Notes under the pieces: model-generated
Told to the model about the DNA's origin: nothing
The model's database searches: none
What the model saw: the letters and a program-made list of their open reading frames with translations, nothing else
In this document: piece by piece, positions 1 through 6,053 of the stretch
How positions within the stretch are numbered: the stretch's first letter is position 1
How the letters are laid out: each line of letters begins with the position of its first letter
Translations under genes and position numbers: made by a program
NCBI GenBank assembly: GCA_003575245.1
Contig: NMQN01000025.1
Span: 1-10,203, forward strand
Reading direction: 5' to 3'
Origin: Candidatus Atribacteria bacterium 1244-E10-H5-B2
GTDB taxonomy: Bacteria > Atribacterota > JS1 > SB-45 > 34-128
Length of the DNA: 10,203 nt

Positions 1-567
1 GCCGTTTTAGCAAATCCTAATGCCTTAAATAGTTATGGTATTAAAGCGATGGAAGGTGGCATATTTCATATTATAAATTATTCTTTATATAAAGGTCTAT
101 TGTTTTTAACTGCCGGCGCTTTATTCTATAGGACAGGGACTAGGGATCTTAATAAGATGGGTGGTTTAGCCCACTATATGAAATATACTACTATCTTTTT
201 CATTATTGGAGCTGCAGCTATTGCCGGGCTTCCTCCCTTTAACGGCTTCGCCTCCAAACTTTTAATTTATGAATCAGTGTATAGATTTAATCCGCTTTTA
301 TCTATAGCAGCTATGACAGTTAGTATTTTAACTTTAGCCTCATTTGTTAAAGTATTTGCTAGTGCATTTTTAGGTCCCAAGTTGCCTCAATTTAAGGAAG
401 TAAGAGAAGTACCTCGAAGTATGGTCTTTGCTATGGCTGTTTTATCTTGCATTATAATATTTTTTGGATTATTCCCGGACCTGATAGTAAAAAATTTAGT
501 AAATCCTGCGGTAATGTCTTTAATAGAGCAGTTTAAGTATACCGGTACAGTATTAGGAGGTATGTAG
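1..567 (+). CDS. Proton/sodium-conducting antiporter-type membrane subunit (NuoL/M/N-MrpD family), 3' part
   Basis: The C-terminal 188 residues of an ion-translocating membrane subunit; the reading frame is open from base 1, so the true start lies upstream and the ATG at 49 is internal. Family hallmarks are visible: the TM8-type segment with His23 and Lys31 (visible-fragment numbering, motif HIINYSLYKGLLFL), the RDLNKMGGL loop, and the TM12-type motif LPPFNGFASK with Lys86, the lysine position used in NuoL-like ion channels. About four to five hydrophobic helices follow. This family (PF00361, Proton_antipo_M) forms the ion-pumping arm of complex I, Mrp antiporters and membrane-bound hydrogenases; LPPFNGF resembles hydrogenase/Mrp-type rather than classical Nuo members. 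The second histidine usual in the NuoL TM8 motif is Tyr27 here. Which complex it belongs to cannot be told without the upstream genes. The family is near certain, the subtype is not. Confidence 0.9.
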   Translation, partial: AVLANPNALNSYGIKAMEGGIFHIINYSLYKGLLFLTAGALFYRTGTRDLNKMGGLAHYMKYTTIFFIIGAAAIAGLPPFNGFASKLLIYESVYRFNPLLSIAAMTVSILTLASFVKVFASAFLGPKLPQFKEVREVPRSMVFAMAVLSCIIIFFGLFPDLIVKNLVNPAVMSLIEQFKYTGTVLGGM

Positions 568-652
568 GGAATGTTAGGATTATCAGAAGAAGGTAAGTAA
601 CTACTTATCAAACACGAAACAAAAAAAATAAATAAAGGAGATAAAGAATAGA

Positions 653-877
653 ATGGAATCTGTGGACAGAATAAAAAAGATACTCGTAGATCGATTAGGA
701 GTTGACGAAAGCAAAATTACCGAAAATTCTTCTTTTCTTGTTGATCTGGGTGCAGACTCTTTAGACATAGCTGACCTGATATTGGCTTTCGAGGAAGAAT
801 TTAATTCAGAAATCCCGGATGAAGATGTGGAAAAAATTAAGACTGTCGGAGATATGATTAAATACTTGGATAAATAA
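653..877 (+). CDS. acpP: Acyl carrier protein
   Basis: A 74-aa acidic acyl carrier protein that would carry fatty-acyl intermediates on a 4'-phosphopantetheine arm in the cytoplasm. The attachment site [10 protein letters not shown] is intact, with Ser36 as the modified residue. Downstream, the [12 protein letters not shown] segment matches helix II/III of bacterial ACPs, and the length is typical (about 75-80 aa). ATG 653 is preceded by AAAGGAGA at a good distance. It is not next to fab genes, which is unusual for a housekeeping acpP. It follows the antiporter subunit by 85 bp and precedes a run of small hypothetical genes. It could be the main ACP or a specialised second copy; the window does not decide. 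Confidence 0.95.
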   Translation: MESVDRIKKILVDRLGVDESKITENSSFLVDLGADSLDIADLILAFEEEFNSEIPDEDVEKIKTVGDMIKYLDK

Positions 878-901
878 AAATAAAAGGAAGTGGTTTAAAG
901 A

Positions 902-1090
902 ATGATGCCATTAAAGTTAAAGGCCTTAGAAGAAACCAGGTCTTTCTACAATGTAGAATTGAAAAAGGAAGGTCTAACAGAAAGAGAAAGAGATAAATAT
1001 TTAAAGGCTTTAAGGGTTATTGAGGGATTTATTAAGAGAAGAGAGAAAGCCGAAGAAGAAGGGGAGCATAAAAAATTTATTGACGCTTAG
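902..1090 (+). CDS. Small charged hypothetical protein (62 aa)
   Basis: I do not recognise this protein. It is short, rich in Lys, Arg and Glu and predicted to be almost wholly helical (for example LTERERDKYLKALRVIEGF), with no membrane segment or signal peptide and no cysteine. It could form a short coiled coil or act as a small adaptor. Two ATGs lie in tandem at 902 and 905; a purine-rich AAAAGGAAG at 883-891 can serve as ribosome site. It starts 24 bp after the ACP stop and ends 12 bp before the next gene, so all three are probably co-transcribed. The gene call rests on spacing, Shine-Dalgarno sequence and codon use like its neighbours. Confidence 0.7.
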   Translation: MMPLKLKALEETRSFYNVELKKEGLTERERDKYLKALRVIEGFIKRREKAEEEGEHKKFIDA

Positions 1091-1102
1091 AAGGGGTTTA
1101 AA

Positions 1103-1477
1103 ATGAAAAAGAAAATGATATTGTTTTTAGTTTTGGTGTTATTATTTTTGGTATTGCAAACCATTGGTTTGCAAGGAGAAGAAAAAGAACGAATAACAAT
1201 ATTAGCTTTTGTAAGTGGGAATCGCTATTTAGGATATACTGAAATAAATAAATTAAATTATACAGAAGGGTTAATGGATATGCTTTTTTGTCAAACATAC
1301 GTATTTAATCCTGAATTATATTCCAACCTTGAAGAGACAACTAAAGATATGACAGCAGGGCAGATAAAGGCAATTTTTTATAGATACTTAGAAGAACATC
1401 CGGAAGAATGGCATAATGGTGCCGCTTCAATGTTTCATTCAGCGATAACTGAAATTGTTGGAGTGGGAAGGGACTAA
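1103..1477 (+). CDS. Exported Rap1a/Tai immunity-like small protein
   Basis: A 124-aa protein with a classical N-terminal export signal (MKKKM followed by an uninterrupted hydrophobic stretch to about residue 19, possible cleavage near residues 24-25). The mature part shows the pattern I associate with the Rap1a/Tai family: SGNRYLGY, then a YTEGLMD helix start, a cysteine at 63, a MTAGQIKAIFYRYLEEHPEEWH segment at about 83-104 and a final amphipathic helix. The founding members are periplasmic immunity proteins against type VI secretion effectors, but the fold is widespread and often orphan. No effector or secretion gene is seen beside it, so immunity is not claimed. ATG 1103 follows AAGGGG at 1091-1096. 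Family assignment is from motif memory, moderate confidence; the call as a secreted protein is firmer. Confidence 0.65.
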   Translation: MKKKMILFLVLVLLFLVLQTIGLQGEEKERITILAFVSGNRYLGYTEINKLNYTEGLMDMLFCQTYVFNPELYSNLEETTKDMTAGQIKAIFYRYLEEHPEEWHNGAASMFHSAITEIVGVGRD

Positions 1478-1508
1478 AGTAAAACGAAAAATAAAGGGGG
1501 TTAAAGAA

Positions 1509-1679
1509 TTGAAAAATATGAATCCTAAAATGGTGGAGATTCTGAGCGAGGATACTTTGGAACTTCGGTGCAAAAAATGCGGTCGAAAATGGTTTCCCGG
1601 TATATTGTCAGGTGGTCGATTGGCTCGGGGAAGTTGGCAATGCCCTGAGGGTTGCAGGTCAGAAGATTTAAAAAAATAA
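1509..1679 (+). CDS. Zinc-ribbon small protein (56 aa)
   Basis: A cytoplasmic-type mini-protein with two metal-binding knuckles, CKKCGRKW and, near the end, WQCPEGC, spaced by an 18-residue Gly/Arg-rich loop (PGILSGGRLARGS). Such ribbons usually bind one Zn2+ and contact nucleic acid or protein; the partner is unknown. I place the start at TTG 1509 because AAAGGGGG (1493-1500) sits 8 nt upstream. The frame remains open to a TTG at 1455, but that start would overlap the preceding gene by 23 nt and lacks a ribosome site; ATG 1518 is a further alternative. The gene follows the Rap1a-like gene by 31 bp and precedes a mini membrane protein. Other zinc ribbons occur at 3264-3401 and 9467-9679. Confidence 0.7.
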   Translation: MKNMNPKMVEILSEDTLELRCKKCGRKWFPGILSGGRLARGSWQCPEGCRSEDLKK

Positions 1680-1723
1680 ATAAATAAAGTTTCAGAACTA
1701 AAAGAAAGGGGGTAACTAAATCT

Positions 1724-1828
1724 ATGTGGTGGCTTTTGATTCCAATATTGATTTTCGGGGCAATAGCCTTAATATCTTATCAATCAGGTAAAGAATTAAA
1801 AGAAGATATAAAGAAAAAGCTCGTCTGA
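1724..1828 (+). CDS. Single-pass mini membrane protein (34 aa)
   Basis: A very short gene with good translation signals: AAAGGGGG at 1705-1712, then ATG 1724. The product starts MWWLLIPILIFGAIALIS, one hydrophobic helix, and ends in a charged tail (KELKEDIKKK), giving a likely N-out/C-in single-pass topology by the positive-inside rule. I do not recognise a family. It follows the zinc-ribbon gene by 44 bp, and a similar pairing (mini membrane protein plus zinc ribbon) occurs at 9391-9679. Its shortness means chance cannot be excluded, but the Shine-Dalgarno, helix and tail together make a real gene plausible. Confidence 0.55.
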   Translation: MWWLLIPILIFGAIALISYQSGKELKEDIKKKLV

Positions 1829-1864
1829 ACTAACCCGGTGGTCTGACTTTTTATGCGTTCTGCA

Positions 1865-1927
1865 GATTGCCGTTTACCCTGCTCTCTGGGTTTTGTCATA
1901 TCTTCCCGGAGAGCAGGGATTATTTAA
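1865..1927. repeat. Hairpin repeat, copy 1
   Basis: A 14-bp stem, left arm 1877-1890 (CCCTGCTCTCTGGG) and right arm 1905-1918 (CCCGGAGAGCAGGG), perfect but for one T:G wobble, with a 14-nt T-rich loop. It is preceded by GATTGCCG (1865-1872) and followed, exactly 3 nt after GCAGGG, by ATTTAA (1922-1927). The same right-hand layout recurs in copies 2 and 3, and the GATTGCCG flank recurs in copy 3. No T-run follows the stem, so it is not a standard intrinsic terminator on this strand. Likely a dispersed palindromic (REP/MITE-like) unit. Confidence 0.75.
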
Positions 1928-2025
1928 TAGGTGGTGGTGCCTATGGCTTTTCCTACCAAAAAAAGCAGGGGGTAAATGTTTATGGGAATATAAGTATATT
2001 TCCGTATTGTAGAGAAAAAGAACGA

Positions 2026-2074
2026 CCCTGCTCTCCGGTTTTTTTAGTTTTCCCGGGGAGCAGGGGCAATTTAA
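2026..2074. repeat. Hairpin repeat, copy 2
   Basis: A 13-bp stem, left arm 2026-2038 (CCCTGCTCTCCGG) and right arm 2053-2065 (CCGGGGAGCAGGG), with one T:G wobble and again a 14-nt T-rich loop. GCAGGG is followed after exactly 3 nt by ATTTAA (2069-2074). The wobble lies at a different position from copy 1 while pairing is kept, which is what a selected structure would show. The GATTGCCG flank of copies 1 and 3 is absent here. Confidence 0.75.
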
Positions 2075-2166
2075 AAGTTAATACTATCAAGCTGATACTA
2101 TTAACTAACGACAAGGTCATAGGCTCTGACTTTGTGAGATAGATTAGAAAAAGGAGTATTAAGATC

Positions 2167-2223
2167 TTGAAGAAAAACAGAATAAAAGACAGAAAGAAGG
2201 ATCCTTCAAAGAGTTTTATGTAA
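2167..2223 (+). CDS. Possible basic mini-protein (18 aa)
   Basis: A TTG at 2167 lies 11 nt after AAAAAGGAG (2147-2155) and opens an 18-codon frame ending at TAA 2221-2223. The product is very basic (MKKNRIKDRKKDPSKSFM). Basic composition in AT-rich DNA is easily obtained by chance, and the frame contains a perfect 12-bp palindrome (GAAGGATCCTTC, 2197-2208), so the segment may instead be a DNA or RNA signal. Listed as a low-confidence candidate because the ribosome site is good. Confidence 0.2.
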   Translation: MKKNRIKDRKKDPSKSFM

Positions 2224-2502
2224 GTAATCTCGTTTAGTTGATTATCCTTTATTTATAAGGGTTTTATCCCTTCCTTCTTTTCTATTGATAACATTAGAAG
2301 AAAAGTTGAAGTTTACCTATATAAACAATAATTAAATATATAAAAAGCGTTATTAAAGATAGCGATAAAAATAAGCTAATTTTCAGTATCTCCTGTAATG
2401 GTTATTTTTAAAGGGTTTCAGTTCATTGGTCTTATAATAGTGTTTATGTAAAGTAAATGATTGAATAAGAAGAATAAACAGCTCTCTCTATATAGTATAT
2501 GT
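2224..2502. other. AT-rich intergenic region, no gene
   Basis: About 280 bp of very AT-rich sequence without an open frame of note on either strand. A short stem AAGGG/CCCTT with loop TTTTAT (2257-2272) is followed by the pyrimidine run TCCTTCTTTTCT and may be a weak terminator for the upstream small genes. A TATAAT-like hexamer occurs in CTTATAATAG near 2431-2440 but has no good -35 box. Otherwise I see nothing definable. Confidence 0.5.
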
Positions 2503-2531
2503 TTGACAATGTAGGGTATAAGTATTAAAAT
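2503..2531 (+). promoter_or_regulatory. Sigma-70-type promoter of the left HTH module
   Basis: A perfect -35 box TTGACA (2503-2508), a 17-bp spacer, and a near-consensus -10 box TAAAAT (2526-2531), 28 nt before the GTG of the HTH gene. The same hexamers and spacing precede the second HTH gene at 9851-9879, and the string GTATTAAAAT is identical in both. Confidence 0.75.
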
Positions 2532-2559
2532 AACAATAAAAGAGAAGGAGGTTAAGGTT

Positions 2560-2754
2560 GTGCCGATAAAGCTAGATGAAGAAGTTTATTTTTCAGTAGA
2601 GGAATTAGTTGCGATCTTACCTTTAACTGCCTTAACTATTCGTGATTATTTGCGAAGGGGAAAGCTCAAAGGTAAAAAGGTGGGCAAGCTGTGGTACGTA
2701 TCAAAAAGAAATTTAAAATCATTTTTAGAGGGGAATATTAAACAAGATTTATGA
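2560..2754 (+). CDS. Excisionase/MerR-type helix-turn-helix DNA-binding protein
   Basis: A 64-aa single-domain protein of the HTH_17 (excisionase-like) type: FSVEELVAILPLTALTIRDYLRRGKL is the helix-turn-helix, KGKKVGKLWYVSKRNL the small wing, and LKSFLEG the closing helix. Such proteins bind DNA as excisionases/recombination directionality factors or as small repressors of mobile elements. The start is GTG 2560, 8 nt after a perfect AAGGAGG (2545-2551). Its TGA overlaps the next gene's ATG in an ATGA, implying translational coupling. A consensus promoter lies just upstream, so it likely heads its own operon and may regulate itself. It aligns across its length with the HTH protein at 9907-10080, which precedes an integrase; here no integrase follows. 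Confidence 0.85.
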   Translation: MPIKLDEEVYFSVEELVAILPLTALTIRDYLRRGKLKGKKVGKLWYVSKRNLKSFLEGNIKQDL

Positions 2755-3245
2755 ATACCAGGGAAAAAATTATTACTCTTTTATCTCAAAGCGAGAAGCC
2801 TTTAGGTCCTAAAAAAATAGCCTTTGAACTTAAAAAAAGCCGGGCAAATATAAGGAAGATTCTATCTAACTTATGCAAAGAGGGGAAGATTGTCAGGGTT
2901 GGCTTTGGTAAATATGTAGTTTCAAGTGTGAATAAAAGTGTGAACATTTCAGGTAAAAGTGTGAACGTAGGTGAAAGTGTGAATGTCGAGGGTCCAAAGG
3001 CAAAGAAGCTGGCTAACAAGGAAATCAATAAATATCGGAGAACTTATTTTCAGAGGCTAAAGGCAAGCGATCCCGAAGCCTATGAAAAGATACGATCCGC
3101 GAGAAATAAATATCTTAAGAGGTGGCGGGTCAGGAATCCGGACTACAATAAGAATTGGCTAAAAGAATATTACAAAAAATATCCGGAGAGGGTCAGAGAA
3201 TCTCAGAGAAGATACTGGGTAAAGAGGGCTATGTCATCAGATTAA
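2751..3245 (+). CDS. Winged-helix protein with SVN-repeat linker and basic Tyr/Arg-rich tail
   Basis: A 164-aa protein with three parts. Residues 1-58 form a winged helix-turn-helix: REKIITLLSQSEKPLGPKKIA, a recognition helix KSRANIRKILSNLCKEGKI, and the wing VRVGFGKYVV. Residues 59-80 are a linker with the tripeptide SVN four times. Residues 90-164 are a basic, helical tail of repeated K/R-Y-x-x-x-W/Y patterns (KYRRTYFQRLKASDP, NKYLKRWRVRNPD, EYYKKYPERVRESQRRY), like the arginine/tyrosine-rich segments I know next to HNH or other DNA-binding domains in phage-type proteins. No catalytic HNH motif is present. It is translated by coupling from the HTH gene (4-nt overlap). Likely a DNA-binding protein of an accessory element; exact role unknown. 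Confidence 0.75.
   Translation: MNTREKIITLLSQSEKPLGPKKIAFELKKSRANIRKILSNLCKEGKIVRVGFGKYVVSSVNKSVNISGKSVNVGESVNVEGPKAKKLANKEINKYRRTYFQRLKASDPEAYEKIRSARNKYLKRWRVRNPDYNKNWLKEYYKKYPERVRESQRRYWVKRAMSSD
2926..2983. repeat. Four in-frame AAGTGTGAA direct repeats
   Basis: GTGTGAA occurs at 2926, 2938, 2959 and 2977, each preceded by AA and followed by T or C, spaced 12, 21 and 18 bp. All are in frame and encode SVN with the same AGT and GTG codons. The DNA identity, beyond what the protein demands, suggests recent duplication or a second role as DNA binding sites. Confidence 0.75.
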
Positions 3246-3263
3246 AAGGAAGGTGATAAATAA

Positions 3264-3401
3264 TTGCTCAGATACGAATGCCCTAAATGTCAAAAGGTTT
3301 TTTGTGGCTGGGCTATGAAACACAAGTATAAAAATAAGTGTCCTGTTTGCGGTGGGACAAATTGTTATAGAGGAGGTGATAATAAAATAGAGGTACTCTG
3401 A
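3264..3401 (+). CDS. Zinc-ribbon small protein (45 aa)
   Basis: A mini-protein with a full pair of metal knuckles, YECPKC at residues 4-9 and KCPVCGG at 25-31, plus extra cysteines at 14 and 34; it resembles rubredoxin-like or rRNA/transcription-factor ribbons in size. It begins at TTG 3264, with AAGGAAGGTG (3248-3257) as ribosome site, 18 bp after the winged-helix gene, so the three genes from 2560 to 3401 form one probable operon. Function unknown. It differs from the zinc ribbons at 1509 and 9467 outside the knuckles, so no duplication is claimed. The short stretch from 3402 to the next gene holds a strong AGGAGGTGG (about 3428-3436) with no usable start behind it. Confidence 0.65.
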   Translation: MLRYECPKCQKVFCGWAMKHKYKNKCPVCGGTNCYRGGDNKIEVL

Positions 3402-3502
3402 AAGGCACAAGATAAGATAACAAGAATAGGAGGTGGTTTTATAAGATTAATAGGGTTAAAGATACTGAGTAACCTAATAAAAATTAAAAGGAGGTTTTTC
3501 TC

Positions 3503-4861
3503 ATGACTGCTATAATGGAACTTTTAGATACCATTAATGCATTTGTCTGGGGACCACCGATGATGATTATATTAGTCGGCACCGGATTATTCTTGACCAT
3601 CAGGTTAGGTGGAGTACAATTTAGGAAAATCGGTTATGCTTGGAAACTTATTTTTAGAGGGGCTTTTAAGAAAGATGTAGCTGAACGGGGAGAAGGAGAA
3701 ATTACCCCTTTCCAGGCACTGACTTCAACCCTTGCCGCTACAGTCGGAAATGGTAATATCGCCGGAGTAGCCACTGCAGTAGCTGCTGGTGGTCCTGGTG
3801 CATTAGTATGGATGTGGCTTACTGCTTTAGTCGGAATGTGTACCAAAATGTGTGAAGCTACCCTCGGTGTAAAATACAGGATCAAAGATAAAGACGGAGT
3901 TTATGCCGGTGGTTCGATGTACTTTATCGAAAAAGGGTTAGGGCAAAAATGGTTAGGCTGGCTCTTCGCCTTCTTCGGTGCAATCTGTGCCTTTGGAATC
4001 GGAGATATGGTCCAGACTAACTCCATGGCCCTGGTCGGGAATGCTGTTTTTAAAATACCGTTTGTAGTTACCGGTCTATCATTGGCTTTTTTAGTCTGGA
4101 TAGTCGTAGTAGGAGGGATCAAAAGGATCGGTGAAGTTACCGAAAAATTGGTCCCCCTCATGGCTATTTTTTACATCGTTGGAGCAATGGTTATAATTAT
4201 CTCTAAAATTGATCTATTACCTTGGGCAGTTAAAGAAATATTTAGATCTGCCTTTACCGGAAGGGCTGCTTTCGGTGGATTTGCCGGGGCTACTGTTGCT
4301 CAGGCAATGAGGTTTGGGGTAGCCAGGGGGATATTCTCTAATGAAGCTGGTTTAGGTAGTGCCAGTATTGCCCACGCCGTCGCCCAAACTAAACACCCAG
4401 CCCGTCAAGGGGCTATTGCTATGGTCGGAGTTATGATCGATACCCTAATCGTCTGTTCTATGACCGGTATTGTTATTGTGATGACTGGAGCTTTAGAAAC
4501 AGGTTTCACTAGTACCGCCCTTACTGCTTATGCATTTACTACTGTTTTAGGAGGGTTAGGTGGACCTATTATAGCCCTCGGTTCCTTATTATTCGGTTAT
4601 TCTACTATTATTACCTGGTGTTATTATGGCCAACAATGTGCTCGTTACATCTTCGGTCCTGTTATAATTAAACCTTATGCCTGGATTTTCGTCATTGTTG
4701 CCTTCGCCGGTGCCATGGTAAAAGTCCCATTTGTCTGGTTACTTACCGATACCCTCAATGGAGCGATGGCTATACCTAACTTAATCGGATTAGTCTTCTT
4801 AAGCGGTGTAATGGCCAAGGAATTAAAAGAATACTTCTCTAATCCAGAACTCTTAAAATAA
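3503..4861 (+). CDS. Sodium:alanine symporter, AGCS family
   Basis: A 452-aa inner-membrane transporter of the alanine or glycine:cation symporter family (AlsT/DagA/AgcS), which imports alanine or glycine with Na+. Length is typical for the family and there are roughly 10-11 hydrophobic helices. The family core is intact at residues 70-126: FQALTSTLAATVGNGNIAGV, then GGPGALVWMW and the signature ending TKMCEATLGVKYR. The SNEAGLGSASIAHA segment (about 280-293) and the GYSTIITWCYYGQQ segment near the C-terminus are also standard. ATG 3503 follows AAAAGGAGG by 8 nt. The next gene, alanine dehydrogenase, starts 76 bp later, which supports alanine as substrate. Codon use is somewhat richer in C-ending codons than in the small genes upstream, as expected for a well-expressed gene. 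Confidence 0.95.
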   Translation: MTAIMELLDTINAFVWGPPMMIILVGTGLFLTIRLGGVQFRKIGYAWKLIFRGAFKKDVAERGEGEITPFQALTSTLAATVGNGNIAGVATAVAAGGPGALVWMWLTALVGMCTKMCEATLGVKYRIKDKDGVYAGGSMYFIEKGLGQKWLGWLFAFFGAICAFGIGDMVQTNSMALVGNAVFKIPFVVTGLSLAFLVWIVVVGGIKRIGEVTEKLVPLMAIFYIVGAMVIIISKIDLLPWAVKEIFRSAFTGRAAFGGFAGATVAQAMRFGVARGIFSNEAGLGSASIAHAVAQTKHPARQGAIAMVGVMIDTLIVCSMTGIVIVMTGALETGFTSTALTAYAFTTVLGGLGGPIIALGSLLFGYSTIITWCYYGQQCARYIFGPVIIKPYAWIFVIVAFAGAMVKVPFVWLLTDTLNGAMAIPNLIGLVFLSGVMAKELKEYFSNPELLK

Positions 4862-4871
4862 AGGATTAGGA

Positions 4872-4899
4872 AGGGGGTAATTGTCCATTACTACCCCCT
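4872..4899 (+). terminator. Intergenic hairpin between symporter and alanine dehydrogenase
   Basis: An inverted repeat GGGGGTA (4873-4879) / TACCCCC (4892-4898) with a 12-nt loop, extended by one A:T pair on the outside. It lies 11 bp after the symporter stop. No T-run follows, so it is at best a leaky terminator; it could equally protect the 3' end of the symporter message and set different levels for the two genes. Confidence 0.45.
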
Positions 4900-4937
4900 C
4901 CCAATATTAATTAATAGGAAGGAGATTAAAAAAAATA

Positions 4938-6053
4938 ATGATTATTGGTGTACCCAAAGAAATTAAAAATAATGAAAATAGGGTGGCCATTACCCCAGCT
5001 GGGGTAAAAGCTTTCTACCAAGTAGGACATCAAGTGCTGGTCCAAAAATCAGCTGGTCTGGGGAGTGGTATCGAAGATGCAGAATTTAGTCAAGCAGGAG
5101 CTACCATAATTAATACAGCAAAAGAAGTCTTTGAAAAAGCTGAAATGATTACAAAGGTCAAAGAACCTTTAGCTCCTGAATATGACCTCTTAAGGGCTAA
5201 ACAGATCCTCTTTACTTATTTCCATTTTGTTTCTTCTTTAGGATTAACCAAGGCTATGCTAGATAGGAAAATTGTCTGTATTGCTTATGAAACCGTCCAG
5301 ACTGAAGATGGTTATCTGCCTTTATTAGCTCCGATGAGTGAAGTAGCAGGTAAAATTGCTTCCCATATTGCTGCTTACTATCTTGCTCTACCTTATGGTG
5401 GAAGAGGCGTACTGATGGGTGGTGTACCGGGAGTTAGCCCCGCCAAAGTCGTAGTAATTGGAGGAGGAACTGTTGGCACCTGTGCTGCAAAAGTGGCAGC
5501 AGGTTTAGGAGCAAGGGTCACTTTACTTGATATAAGTATAAAAAAATTAAGATATTTAGATGATGTTTTACCAAAAAATATTACTTTAATTGTATCCAAT
5601 CAACATAATATCGAAGAAGAGATAAGGGATGCCGATGCAGTAATTGGTGCTGTCTTAATCCCTGGTGCTGAAGCTCCAAAATTAGTAACTGAAGAGATGT
5701 TAAAGAAGATGAAACCAAATTCAGTTATAGTAGATGTAGCCATCGATCAGGGAGGATGTTTTGAAACAAGCAGACCAACTTCTCACAGTGAACCAGTCTA
5801 TAAAGTCCATAATGTTCTACATTATTGTGTTACTAATATGCCAGGAGCCTTTGCCAGAACCTCTACTTTTGCTTTAACTAATGCCACTCTACCTTATGGA
5901 TTGGAAATTGCCAATAAGGGTTACAAAAAAGCCTTAATGGAAAATAAAGCTTTAGCTAAAGGGTTAAATGTCATCGATGGTAAAATTACTTATGAACCGG
6001 TGGCAAGAGCTTTTAATTTAAAATATTATCCACTCGAAGACATAATTATATGA
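4938..6053 (+). CDS. ald: Alanine dehydrogenase
   Basis: NAD-dependent L-alanine dehydrogenase (EC 1.4.1.1): L-alanine + NAD+ + H2O to pyruvate + NH4+ + NADH, in the cytoplasm, usually as a hexamer. All expected residues are in place: Arg15 and Lys75 (KVKEP) for the substrate carboxylate, catalytic His96 (TYFHF), the Rossmann loop GGGTVG at 175-180 with Asp198 at the end of the second strand for NAD ribose, catalytic Asp270 (DVAIDQGG) and the N300-MPGA motif. The 371-aa length is normal. The start MIIGVPKEIKNNENR is the canonical N-terminus, with AAGGAGA at 4919-4925. Together with the symporter upstream and pyruvate:ferredoxin oxidoreductase downstream this points to catabolic use of alanine, though the enzyme is reversible and could also make alanine as an end product. 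Confidence 0.97.
   Translation: MIIGVPKEIKNNENRVAITPAGVKAFYQVGHQVLVQKSAGLGSGIEDAEFSQAGATIINTAKEVFEKAEMITKVKEPLAPEYDLLRAKQILFTYFHFVSSLGLTKAMLDRKIVCIAYETVQTEDGYLPLLAPMSEVAGKIASHIAAYYLALPYGGRGVLMGGVPGVSPAKVVVIGGGTVGTCAAKVAAGLGARVTLLDISIKKLRYLDDVLPKNITLIVSNQHNIEEEIRDADAVIGAVLIPGAEAPKLVTEEMLKKMKPNSVIVDVAIDQGGCFETSRPTSHSEPVYKVHNVLHYCVTNMPGAFARTSTFALTNATLPYGLEIANKGYKKALMENKALAKGLNVIDGKITYEPVARAFNLKYYPLEDIII

Larger units (their letters stand above)
1829..2166. other. Intergenic region with tandem GC-rich hairpins
   Basis: About 340 bp with no convincing gene. It holds two long hairpins of one repeat family (annotated separately) that start 149 bp apart. The reading frame that opens at 1867 runs straight through both palindromes, begins with TTG without a ribosome site, and encodes nothing recognisable, so I treat it as non-coding. 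Between the hairpins lies a minor inverted repeat (ATAGG / CCTAT around 1927-1944). The region may act as RNA (processing, termination) or as DNA target of a mobile element. Confidence 0.5.

Noticed and set aside
571..600. A 9-codon frame starting with ATG just after the antiporter stop, with GGAGG upstream
   Set aside because: Too short to judge; the GGAGG falls in the last codons of the antiporter gene and is explained by the Gly codons there.
1455..1508. N-terminal extension of the first zinc-ribbon gene from TTG 1455
   Set aside because: Would overlap the Rap1a-like gene by 23 nt without a ribosome site, whereas TTG 1509 has AAAGGGGG at the right distance.
1865..2074. CRISPR array or integron attC cassette
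   Set aside because: Only two units at this site, no regular short spacers, and none of the conserved GTTRRRY/RYYYAAC core sites of attC.
1867..2142. A 91-codon open frame from TTG on the + strand
   Set aside because: It runs through both hairpin repeats, lacks a ribosome site, and encodes no recognisable or compositionally normal protein.
2431..2440. Second promoter for the left HTH gene based on TATAAT
   Set aside because: No acceptable -35 box at 16-18 bp, and a far better promoter lies at 2503-2531.
3634..4161. Two long open frames on the minus strand inside the symporter gene
   Set aside because: They are antisense shadows of a clearly coding gene, without start signals or recognisable products.
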